DNA from: Campylobacterales bacterium
GTDB lineage: Bacteria; Campylobacterota; Campylobacteria; Campylobacterales; Hydrogenimonadaceae
NCBI GenBank assembly: GCA_026986055.1
Contig: JALSPH010000057.1
Span: forward strand, 1 to 15,627
Direction of reading: 5' to 3'
DNA: 15,627 nt
Below the pieces are notes generated by a model that saw only the letters and a program-made list of their open reading frames with translations, ran no database searches and had not been told where the DNA came from. Positions 5,841 through 14,856 of the stretch are shown here, in pieces. The translations under genes were made by a program, and so were the position numbers. Numbering within the stretch: position 1 is the first letter of the stretch; the number at the start of each line of letters is the position of its first letter.

Positions 5841-6362
5841 GTGCGAAAAATACTGCTTTCGGCAGCCCTTTTCCTTCCGGCAGTGCTGTTGGCATCCGAA
5901 GCGGAAGTCTCAAGCGGCGGTACAGACTTCATCCCTCGCCTGGTAAACTTTATCATCTTTGTCGCAATTCTTTACTATTTCGCTGCAGAGCCTGTCAAGA
6001 ACTTTTTCAAAGGCAGAACCGCAGATATAGCTTCACGTCTTGAAGAGGTGCAAAAAAGGCTCAAAGCTACAAAAAAGGCAAAAGAGGATGCGCTTGCAGA
6101 GTATGAAGCGGCTCAACAGAGAGCCGAAGAGATCATAGAGGCTGCCAAGAAGGAGTGCAAGCTGCTCGCGAAGAAACTGGATGAACAGCTTCACAATGAG
6201 CTTGAAAACCTCGAAAAAATGCAGCAGGAGAAGATGGAAGTCGAGAAGAGGCAGCTTGTCAGAAAAACTGTTACGGAAGTTCTTGCAGAACTCTTCAAAG
6301 GCGATGCAATTGGTATGGATGAGAAGAAGTTCGTAAATCTCATCATGAAGAAGGTGGCCTGA
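5841..6362 (+). CDS. atpF: ATP synthase Fo subunit b
   Basis: This is the second peripheral-stalk subunit, 173 residues, starting at GTG 5841 with AAAGGAG five bases upstream. The N-terminus looks like a cleavable signal peptide (residues 1 to about 18, KILLSAALFLPAVLLAS), followed by a short stretch and the true membrane anchor at about 32-48 (VNFIIFVAILYYFAAEP). The rest is a long charged helix to about 150, then a C-terminal segment that should bind the delta subunit. A signal-like extension in front of the b anchor is, from memory, also seen in other members of this phylum. The stop comes one base before the atpH ATG. It is one of two b-type genes; assignment of b versus b' follows gene order and length. 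Confidence 0.92.
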   Translation: MRKILLSAALFLPAVLLASEAEVSSGGTDFIPRLVNFIIFVAILYYFAAEPVKNFFKGRTADIASRLEEVQKRLKATKKAKEDALAEYEAAQQRAEEIIEAAKKECKLLAKKLDEQLHNELENLEKMQQEKMEVEKRQLVRKTVTEVLAELFKGDAIGMDEKKFVNLIMKKVA

Positions 6363-6363
6363 T

Positions 6364-6897
6364 ATGGATATGCTTGTAGCTAAACGATATGTTAAGGCGC
6401 TTATAGAGGCGATCGGTGAAAAAAAGGTGGCGACTGCGACAAAAAGTCTTGAAAGAGTTGCCGAAGCTTTTAAAGATAGCAAGTTTGCCGAACTGATGAT
6501 ATCGCCCGAAGTAAAAAAGAGCCAAAAAGAGGAGCTGGTTCTTGCTCTTTTGGGAGAGAAGGTCGATCCGAAAATATCCAACTTCATCAAGGTTCTGAAC
6601 ATTCACGGACGACTCGGACTCATCCCTGAAATCGTGCACCTGCTCCAAAAAGAGCTTCAAAGACGTTCAAACCGTTTTGAAGGAGTTGTGGAGAGCAGCG
6701 TAAGACTTGATAAAACAGAATTGAGCGAATTGGAAAAATCACTCTCGAAGTATGTAGATGCCACAGTGGTATTGAAACAGAAAAAGAGTAGTGGTGAAGG
6801 TATAAAAGTCGTTATAGAAGATCTTGGCCTGGAAGCGAGTTTCTCTAAAGAGCGCGTCGCATCCGATATGATCAACCACATTTTAAAAGCTTTGTAA
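6364..6897 (+). CDS. atpH: ATP synthase F1 subunit delta
   Basis: Delta sits on top of the F1 head and holds the b/b' stalk to the alpha subunits. The protein is 177 residues, normal for the family. The N-terminal six-helix domain begins with [13 protein letters not shown], the usual start of delta. The C-terminal region contains [20 protein letters not shown] and ends with the conserved strand-helix pair in which [14 protein letters not shown] replaces the common 'D.S....L..L'. ATG 6364 is one base after the atpF stop; AAGAAGG upstream serves either this ATG or a second in-frame ATG at 6370, and the second would give an N-terminus (MLVAKRY) just as plausible. Twenty bases then separate it from atpA. 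No defect seen. Confidence 0.92.
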   Translation: MDMLVAKRYVKALIEAIGEKKVATATKSLERVAEAFKDSKFAELMISPEVKKSQKEELVLALLGEKVDPKISNFIKVLNIHGRLGLIPEIVHLLQKELQRRSNRFEGVVESSVRLDKTELSELEKSLSKYVDATVVLKQKKSSGEGIKVVIEDLGLEASFSKERVASDMINHILKAL

Positions 6898-6917
6898 AAC
6901 AGAAAGGAGAATCGGCA

Positions 6918-8429
6918 GTGTCTAAACTTCAAGCAGATGAAATAAGCTCGATTATCAAAGAGCGTATCGAGAATTTCGAATTGAGCGTCGATATCGACGA
7001 AACGGGTAAAGTTGTCAGTATCGCTGACGGAATCGCACAGGTCTTCGGCCTCAACAACGTTATGGCGGGAGAGATGGTCGAGTTCGAGAATGGCGAACGC
7101 GGTATCGTCCTCAACCTCGAAGAGGCTAGCGTCGGAGTCGTCATTCTTGGAAAAGGATTGGGCGTAAGAGAGGGTATGAGCGTAAAACGCCTCGGCCAGC
7201 TTCTCAAAGTGCCTGTCGGTAAAGAGATAGTCGGGCGCGTCGTGAACGCTCTCGGTGAGCCGATAGACGGCAAAGGTCCTATCGAAGCCAAGGAGTATAG
7301 ATTTGTAGAAGAGAAGGCGCCCGGTATCATGGCTCGTAAGTCTGTTCATGAGCCTCTTCAAACCGGTATCAAAGCGATCGACGCCCTCGTTCCGATCGGA
7401 CGCGGCCAGAGAGAGCTTATCATAGGCGACAGGCAAACGGGAAAGACCACCGTTGCGATCGACTCTATCATCAATCAAAAGGGTCAGGGTGTCACATGTA
7501 TCTATGTGGCGATCGGACAGAAGCAGTCTACAGTCGCTTCTATAGTACGTAAGCTCGAAGAGCACGGCGCTATGGAGTATACTATAGTCGTCAATGCCGG
7601 AGCTTCCGAATCTGCCGCTCTGCAGTTCCTCGCTCCCTACACCGGCGTAACGATGGGTGAATATTTCAGAGACAACGGAGAGCATGCGCTTATAATATAC
7701 GACGATTTGAGCAAGCATGCGGTAGCTTACCGTGAAATGTCACTCATCCTTAGACGCCCTCCGGGTCGTGAAGCTTTCCCCGGAGACGTTTTCTATCTAC
7801 ACTCCAGACTTTTGGAGAGAGCTGCGAAGCTTAACGATGAGCTTGGAGCGGGTTCTCTTACCGCTCTGCCTATCATCGAAACACAGGCTGGTGACGTATC
7901 TGCATATATTCCGACAAACGTCATCTCCATTACCGACGGTCAGATATTCCTCGAAACCAACCTTTTCAACTCCGGTATCCGTCCGGCAATCAACGTAGGT
8001 ATCTCCGTTTCAAGGGTCGGCGGTGCCGCTCAGATCAAAGCTACAAAGCAGGTTTCAGGTACTTTGAGACTCGACCTTGCTCAGTATCGTGAGCTTGAGG
8101 CTTTCGCTCAGTTTGCAAGTGACCTCGACGAAGCTACAAGAGCACAGCTTGAGCGTGGAGCGCGTATGGTAGAAGTGCTTAAGCAGCCTCCATACTCTCC
8201 GCTTCCGATAGAGAAGCAGGTCCTGATCATATATGCCGGTGCAAACGGATATCTCGACGATATTCCGGTAAGTGCCGTTACCAAGTTCGAAGCTGAACTC
8301 TATCCGTTTGTGGAAGCGAACCATCCTGAAGTTCTCAAACAGATCAGAGAGAAGAAGAAGATCGACGAAGAGACTGAAGAGTTGATGAAAAAGGCGCTGG
8401 AAGAATTCAAAACTTCATTCAGCGCATAA
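6918..8429 (+). CDS. atpA: ATP synthase F1 subunit alpha
   Basis: Alpha forms the non-catalytic half of the alpha3-beta3 hexamer of F1. The 503 residues cover the N-terminal beta-barrel (about 25-95), the nucleotide domain with P-loop GDRQTGKT at 170-177, and a C-terminal helical bundle. The [14 protein letters not shown] segment carries the arginine finger that reaches the catalytic site on beta, and the family signature [11 protein letters not shown] precedes it. Start GTG 6918 has AAAGGAG upstream. Codon choice here shifts toward C-ending codons (ATC, GTC, CTC) compared with fmt and the minus-strand genes, as expected for a highly expressed gene. Intact. Confidence 0.98.
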   Translation: MSKLQADEISSIIKERIENFELSVDIDETGKVVSIADGIAQVFGLNNVMAGEMVEFENGERGIVLNLEEASVGVVILGKGLGVREGMSVKRLGQLLKVPVGKEIVGRVVNALGEPIDGKGPIEAKEYRFVEEKAPGIMARKSVHEPLQTGIKAIDALVPIGRGQRELIIGDRQTGKTTVAIDSIINQKGQGVTCIYVAIGQKQSTVASIVRKLEEHGAMEYTIVVNAGASESAALQFLAPYTGVTMGEYFRDNGEHALIIYDDLSKHAVAYREMSLILRRPPGREAFPGDVFYLHSRLLERAAKLNDELGAGSLTALPIIETQAGDVSAYIPTNVISITDGQIFLETNLFNSGIRPAINVGISVSRVGGAAQIKATKQVSGTLRLDLAQYRELEAFAQFASDLDEATRAQLERGARMVEVLKQPPYSPLPIEKQVLIIYAGANGYLDDIPVSAVTKFEAELYPFVEANHPEVLKQIREKKKIDEETEELMKKALEEFKTSFSA

Positions 8430-8445
8430 GCGTTAAGGATTAACG

Positions 8446-10751
<2,306 letters not shown>

Positions 10752-10764
10752 CGGGTCTCCTGTC

Positions 10765-10794
10765 AGGATCGCTCGCTATCCTAAGTAAAGGATA
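10765..10794 (+). promoter_or_regulatory. Alternative hairpins at the atpC ribosome binding site
   Basis: AGGAT (10765-10769) can pair with ATCCT (10778-10782) across an 8-base loop. The same ATCCT region, as TATCCT (10777-10782), can instead pair perfectly with AGGATA (10789-10794) across a 6-base loop. The second hairpin buries the AAGGA Shine-Dalgarno sequence of atpC, while the first would free it. The stems are short (5 and 6 bp), so their strength in vivo is uncertain. Confidence 0.4.
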
Positions 10795-10797
10795 CAA

Positions 10798-11190
10798 ATG
10801 GATACAATGAAACTTGAAATCGTAACACCGACAGGACCGATATTTTCCGGAGAAGTCAAATCTGTAACGTTTCCCGGGGCCGAAGGTGAGTTTGGAGTTT
10901 TGCCCGAGCACGCCTCTTTGGTATCACTTCTTGAAGCGGGAGTTATAGATATTGAAAAAATGGACGGCACGAAAGAGTCTATCGTAATCGACTCAGGCTA
11001 TGTGAAAGTCGACGAAGAGAAGACGCTTGTCGTTGTAGAGGGCGCCGTGCCTATCATAGGCGAAAGCGAAAGTGAGATTGCAAAAGCTATCTCCGAAGCT
11101 AAAGAGCTTTTGGAGAAAGCCGGCAATTCCGACATGGCCATTGCAAGTGTAGAAGCTAAAGTTGAAGCTGCCGCCAAGACCAGATTTTAA
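10798..11190 (+). CDS. atpC: ATP synthase F1 subunit epsilon
   Basis: Epsilon joins gamma to the c ring and can inhibit ATP hydrolysis through its C-terminal helices. The 130 residues match the usual size: a ten-stranded beta domain (about 1-87) with LEIVTPTGPIFSGEV, then FPGAEGEFGVLPEHASLVSLLEAG split over the characteristic turn, and a helical end from about 90 (SEIAKAISEAKELLEKA). ATG 10798 has AAAGGA upstream; a second in-frame ATG at 10807 would remove three residues and is less well spaced. It is the last ATP synthase gene of the operon. tolQ begins three bases after the stop, which ties the Tol genes to the same transcript. Confidence 0.95.
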   Translation: MDTMKLEIVTPTGPIFSGEVKSVTFPGAEGEFGVLPEHASLVSLLEAGVIDIEKMDGTKESIVIDSGYVKVDEEKTLVVVEGAVPIIGESESEIAKAISEAKELLEKAGNSDMAIASVEAKVEAAAKTRF

Positions 11191-11193
11191 AAA

Positions 11194-11769
11194 ATGGTTG
11201 AGATAATCGCCGGTTATATCGACCGAAGCAGCCCCATAACGATTTTCGTTCTAGGGGTGCTCTCCTTCTACCTTTTCATCACCGTCTGGATTTTCGTATA
11301 CCGTTACCTATATCTTGGCAGATGGCTCTCAAAAGAGAGCGACTCGCTTGAGCAGATGCATATGGGTGCAGCCTCCGTTTCCAACAACTCCATAATAAAA
11401 AGCTGCATGAAAAAGGTTCTCTCGCCAAATGCAAACATTTTCGAAATGTGCCGATATGCTGCAACGAAAGAGGCGACCAAGGGTTTGACGATACTTTCGC
11501 TGATAGCCAGCACTTCTCCCTTTATCGGACTTTTCGGTACCGTAATTTCTATTTTGGAAGCCTTTGCGGGCCTCGGAACCCAGAAGAGTGCTACGTTGAG
11601 CGTTGTCGCTCCGGCAATCAGCGAAGCGCTTGTCGCTACCGCAGCTGGAATTTTCGTAGCGATATTCGCATACAGCTTTCACCTTCTGCTTAAAAGAAAA
11701 GCTTATGAGCTAACTACCGTAATAGCCATGCAGTGCGACCTTCTACTGGCTTCCAAAAAGGCAAGATAG
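11194..11769 (+). CDS. tolQ: TolQ, inner-membrane motor subunit of the Tol-Pal system
   Basis: TolQ and TolR form a proton-driven motor in the inner membrane that energises TolA and helps the outer membrane constrict at division. The 191 residues have the MotA/TolQ/ExbB topology: membrane segments at about 15-38, 99-121 and 142-166, with the cytoplasmic loop between the first two. The core motif is LIASTSPFIGLFGTVISILEAF (split at about 103-124), followed by ISEALVATAAGIFVAIFAY. It is shorter than E. coli TolQ (230), as often in this phylum. ExbB is the close alternative, but the downstream tolB and pal settle it as Tol. The ATG lies three bases after atpC and has no Shine-Dalgarno sequence (upstream bases are CCAGATTTTAAAAA), so it probably depends on ribosomes finishing atpC. 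Confidence 0.9.
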   Translation: MVEIIAGYIDRSSPITIFVLGVLSFYLFITVWIFVYRYLYLGRWLSKESDSLEQMHMGAASVSNNSIIKSCMKKVLSPNANIFEMCRYAATKEATKGLTILSLIASTSPFIGLFGTVISILEAFAGLGTQKSATLSVVAPAISEALVATAAGIFVAIFAYSFHLLLKRKAYELTTVIAMQCDLLLASKKAR

Positions 11770-11772
11770 CAT

Positions 11773-12165
11773 ATGCAGTACCACTGGGACGACAATCCCG
11801 ACCTGAATATAACTCCACTCGTAGATATAATGCTGGTTTTGATGGCAATACTCATGGTTACCGCTCCTACTATCATCTATCAGGAGAATATAACCCTTCC
11901 AAAGGGGAGCAAGACGCAGACTCTGCAGAAGGTGAAGTCGCTTGAGATAAGAATTGACAGAAACGGAGTTATATACTTTCTAAAAGATAAGTATAAAGCG
12001 ATCTCTTTTCCTGATAGATTTCTTCTTAGAACTCAAAATATGGATAAAAACATTCCAGTCTATATAAGAGCCGATGAGCGACTAAGGTACAAAGATGTTA
12101 TGTTTCTTCTTAAAACGGTCAAAGAGGCCGGATTTTCGAAAGTCTCTTTGGTGACAGATGGGTAA
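11773..12165 (+). CDS. tolR: TolR (ExbD family), motor subunit of the Tol-Pal system
   Basis: TolR is the proton-conducting partner of TolQ. The 130-residue protein has a short cytoplasmic start, one membrane segment at about 12-33 and a periplasmic domain. The membrane segment follows NITPLVDIMLVLMAILMV, and Asp18 is the conserved proton-binding aspartate. The periplasmic part includes VYIRADERLRYKDVMFLL, the typical ExbD/TolR 'i.aD....y..v...' repeat that forms the dimer fold. ATG 11773 is three bases after the tolQ stop, and the ribosome site (AAGG about 11 bases away) is weak, so translation is again probably coupled. Its end overlaps the tolA-like gene by 8 bases. Confidence 0.92.
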   Translation: MQYHWDDNPDLNITPLVDIMLVLMAILMVTAPTIIYQENITLPKGSKTQTLQKVKSLEIRIDRNGVIYFLKDKYKAISFPDRFLLRTQNMDKNIPVYIRADERLRYKDVMFLLKTVKEAGFSKVSLVTDG

Positions 12166-12919
12166 AAAGAGTAGCTATTTCCTAATAGGCGGTTTCGCCG
12201 CTCTGCTCTTTTACCTGCTGCTACTACTCTCACTAATTCTTTTTTTTAACGACTATAAACGCTCCAAAAGATACGTTCCCAAAAAATCTCAAAATATCGA
12301 AGTCACGATACTGCAGCAATCTTCTAAAAAAGAGAGGCCTAAGCCTAAAAAGATTGTAAAAAAGGAGAAAAAAGAGAGGGTTAAGAGTCCCGTTGTCAAA
12401 AAAGTTTCACAGACTTCTGCAAAAGAGACAAAACGGGTGACTCCAAAGGCGATATCCTCTCTGTTTGAAGGCATAAAGGCGGACAAGCCGGTTGATGAGA
12501 GTCTCGCTGCGCGTCTGGCAAATGCACCGAAGATAAAGTATGAAGCAGTTTCGAAAGAGAGAAAGAGTCAAGAGAGGGCTAGCAGGCTCGTCAAAGATAT
12601 AAATTTAAGCAAACCTGAGATAGATATAACGTCCAAAAGCTCCGGAGTAGGAGAGGTCGACAAATATATGAGTAGACTATACGATATAATCTACAAATCG
12701 TGGCATCCGGAAGCGATCTATGCAGGCGAAGAGGCAAAAGTTCGTCTATTCATAGCGCCGGACGGAAGTTTTGACTACAAATTGTTATATCCTTCGGATA
12801 ATCAGGGTTTCAATCAGAGCCTGATAGAATATCTCGATCGTATGAAAGCAGAAAAACTTCCGCCTCATAAACTTGACAAGAGGTTGGATGTCGATATTGA
12901 ATTCAAAGCCAAGGAGTAG
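12158..12919 (+). CDS. tolA: TolA/TonB-like periplasm-spanning protein of the Tol system
   Basis: By position between tolR and tolB this is the TolA counterpart, which passes motor energy from TolQR to TolB and Pal. The 253 residues have a single membrane anchor at about 8-30 (FLIGGFAALLFYLLLLLSLILFF), a Lys/Glu/Pro-rich spacer (about 52-95, including KKERPKPKKIVKKEKKERVK), then a folded C-terminal domain (about 165-250) containing YMSRLYDIIYKSWHPEA and VRLFIAPDGSFDYKLLYPS, which resembles the TonB/TolA C-terminus. The spacer is unlike the alanine-rich helix of E. coli TolA and closer to a TonB linker. TonB-type is the alternative label; TolA is preferred by operon context. The start lies 8 bases inside tolR. 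A run of eight T bases at 12240-12247 codes for part of the anchor. Confidence 0.8.
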   Translation: MGKKSSYFLIGGFAALLFYLLLLLSLILFFNDYKRSKRYVPKKSQNIEVTILQQSSKKERPKPKKIVKKEKKERVKSPVVKKVSQTSAKETKRVTPKAISSLFEGIKADKPVDESLAARLANAPKIKYEAVSKERKSQERASRLVKDINLSKPEIDITSKSSGVGEVDKYMSRLYDIIYKSWHPEAIYAGEEAKVRLFIAPDGSFDYKLLYPSDNQGFNQSLIEYLDRMKAEKLPPHKLDKRLDVDIEFKAKE

Positions 12920-12921
12920 CA

Positions 12922-14172
12922 GTGCGCTTTTTTTTAATACTTTTTATGGGAGTTGCACTTTTTGCATCGGATGCGACCCTTGAGATAGTCAAAAGTACGG
13001 ACAACAGACCCTCTGTAGCGATACAGGATGCATCCGAATTTGGAAATATTCGCATAAGGCAAAAGTTTTTTCGCCTTGTGATGGGTGATTTGAAGGTGAC
13101 CGCCCATTTCAAAGTCGACGATAGATACAGAGAGAGCGATTATGACGCGATGATCGATCCTCTTTTGAAAGACAAGGATTACCTTTTCAGATACCGCTTC
13201 AGAGAGGATGGTGAACAGAGGCTATATCTCGATGCGAAGGTGTTAGATCTGAGTTCCGGAAGTCCGGTTTTTGAGCGCAGCTACCGGGTGGCAAACCGTG
13301 CCAGATACCCATTTTTGATACACCGTGCCGTAATAGACTTCAACGACTATCTTCAGATGCCGAGTGTGGAGTGGATGAGAAGGTATGTCGTATTCTCACA
13401 GTATGGAAAGCCAAAAAGTGCAGATATAATAGTTGCAGACTACACTTTGACCTATAGAAAGAAGATAATAAGCGGAGGGCTCAATATATTCCCCAAATGG
13501 GCCGACAAGAATCAAAGAGGCATTTACTACACAAAACTTGGAAATCGCCCTGTTCTATACTACTACAACATATACACGGGAGAAGAGAGGCGTGTGATAA
13601 CCTCTGACGGGATGCTTGTCTGCTCCGATGTAAGCAGGGATGGGAAAAAACTTCTGCTTACGATGGCTCCGGATGGACAGCCAGACATATATCGGTACGA
13701 TATAGAAACCGGCAAGAGAGAGCGTCTTACTTTCTACTCCGGCATAGATGTATCGGCGCAGTTTACCGGTTCAGAGAGGAAGATCGTCTTTGTCTCCGAC
13801 AGGCTTGGGTACCCCAATATCTTTGTTAAAAGGGTCGGCGATCGCGCCGTCCAGCAGTTGGTTTACCACGGCAAGAACAACAACGCCTGCAGCGTACACG
13901 GCAAATATGTGATCTATACGAGTAGGGAGAGTGACAATGCATTCAGCTCCAACACTTTCAACCTCTATCTTGTATCTACCGAAAGCGACTACATAAGAAG
14001 ATTGACGGCAAGCGGCATAAATCAGTTTCCAAAATTCTCTCCCGACGGAGAGAGTGTTATCTATATAAAGCACTACGCCTCCCAGAGTGCGTTGGGTATT
14101 ATACGGCTCAACTACAACGAAGGTTTTCTCTTTCCTTTGAAGGGGCACAAGATACAGTCAATCGACTGGTAG
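12922..14172 (+). CDS. tolB: TolB, periplasmic beta-propeller of the Tol-Pal system
   Basis: TolB shuttles between TolA and Pal in the periplasm. The 416 residues carry an N-terminal signal (about 1-16, FFLILFMGVALFAS), a TolB N-terminal domain to about 165, and a six-bladed beta-propeller with WD40-like PD repeats. Visible repeats are NIFPKWADKNQRGIYYT, CSDVSRDGKKLLLTMAPDGQPDIY, FVSDRLGYPNIFV and FPKFSPDGESVIYI. GTG 12922 is chosen because AAGGAG lies five bases upstream, overlapping the tolA-like stop. A run of eight T bases at 12928-12935 lies just after the start codon. The stop is followed by a 114-base gap with a promoter for pal. Confidence 0.93.
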   Translation: MRFFLILFMGVALFASDATLEIVKSTDNRPSVAIQDASEFGNIRIRQKFFRLVMGDLKVTAHFKVDDRYRESDYDAMIDPLLKDKDYLFRYRFREDGEQRLYLDAKVLDLSSGSPVFERSYRVANRARYPFLIHRAVIDFNDYLQMPSVEWMRRYVVFSQYGKPKSADIIVADYTLTYRKKIISGGLNIFPKWADKNQRGIYYTKLGNRPVLYYYNIYTGEERRVITSDGMLVCSDVSRDGKKLLLTMAPDGQPDIYRYDIETGKRERLTFYSGIDVSAQFTGSERKIVFVSDRLGYPNIFVKRVGDRAVQQLVYHGKNNNACSVHGKYVIYTSRESDNAFSSNTFNLYLVSTESDYIRRLTASGINQFPKFSPDGESVIYIKHYASQSALGIIRLNYNEGFLFPLKGHKIQSIDW

Positions 14173-14250
14173 AGTCAAACCTTTTTGTCTAAACGGATAT
14201 GAACGGCAGCCTAAAAATAGGGGGCTTTAACTGTAAAGTAAGAAAAAGAG

Positions 14251-14259
14251 TGCTAAAAT
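14251..14259 (+). promoter_or_regulatory. Possible extended -10 promoter of pal
   Basis: TGCTAAAAT is an extended -10 (TGN plus TAAAAT, 5 of 6 to consensus) predicting a start near 14266 and a leader of about 21 bases with AAGGAG at 14273-14278. The -35 position (CTGTAA) matches only weakly. A separate promoter would let pal and cpoB be made in excess over the motor genes, as expected for an abundant lipoprotein. The rest of 14173-14250 shows only a weak possible stem (AGCC/GGCT), not a credible terminator. Confidence 0.45.
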
Positions 14260-14286
14260 CAACCAAATTTCGAAGGAGATGAACCG

Positions 14287-14856
14287 ATGAAAAAGAGCCT
14301 ATTCATAGCGGCTGTAGCTGCCGCACTGTTGATGAGCGGATGTTCGCAGAAGAAACCGGAAGTCGATATGACCAAGCAGGAGACTACTGAAACGACTGCG
14401 CCTGCAGCTACCGAAGTCGACACGGGAGTAAACAGTGTCGTCGGTACTGAAGAGAGTGCCGGAGAGATTACAACGCTACCGGAAGATGAGCGTATGGCGA
14501 AGATCAAGGAGCTTGAGGCGAGTGCCAAAAAGATCTATTTCGATTTCGACAAGTACAATATCAGACCCGATCAGGAGCCTCGTGTCGATGAAGATGCTCA
14601 ATTGTTCGCTTCCGATGCCGCCAAAGACCTTACTATAAAGATTGAGGGTAACTGTGACGAGTGGGGAACCGACGAGTACAACTACGCTCTCGGTTTAAGA
14701 CGTGCCAAAACGGTACGCGACGCTCTTGCCATTAAAGGTATAGAGGAGAGCAGAATGGTTATGGTCAGTTACGGCGAGAGCAACCCTGTCTGTACCGAGC
14801 ATACAAGAGAGTGCTGGGCCAAAAACAGACGCGTAGAGTTTGAACTTCTTCCGTAA
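14287..14856 (+). CDS. pal: Pal, peptidoglycan-associated outer-membrane lipoprotein
   Basis: Pal anchors the outer membrane to peptidoglycan and is the final partner of TolB. The 189 residues have a signal peptide with lipobox LMSGC (Cys19 lipidated), a flexible Thr/Ala/Glu-rich linker (about 20-65) and a C-terminal OmpA-like domain from about 78. IYFDFDKYNI (83-92) starts the domain; the peptidoglycan motif is IEGNCDEWGTDEYNYALGLRRA (split at about 119-140), with Asp124 and the Arg pair at 138-139 as expected ligands for diaminopimelate. Three cysteines (123, 169, 176) lie in the mature domain, the last two in VCTEHTREC; from memory Campylobacter Omp18 shares this. ATG 14287 has AAGGAG eight bases upstream. 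The next gene starts directly after the stop. Confidence 0.96.
   Translation: MKKSLFIAAVAAALLMSGCSQKKPEVDMTKQETTETTAPAATEVDTGVNSVVGTEESAGEITTLPEDERMAKIKELEASAKKIYFDFDKYNIRPDQEPRVDEDAQLFASDAAKDLTIKIEGNCDEWGTDEYNYALGLRRAKTVRDALAIKGIEESRMVMVSYGESNPVCTEHTRECWAKNRRVEFELLP

Noticed and set aside
6657..7718. Long minus-strand open frame of 353 codons across atpH and atpA
   Set aside because: It is the antisense shadow of strongly conserved ATP synthase genes; its length reflects their biased codon use.
14210..14236. Possible terminator after tolB
   Set aside because: AGCC/GGCT is only a 4-bp stem with a 10-base or larger loop and no following T-run.
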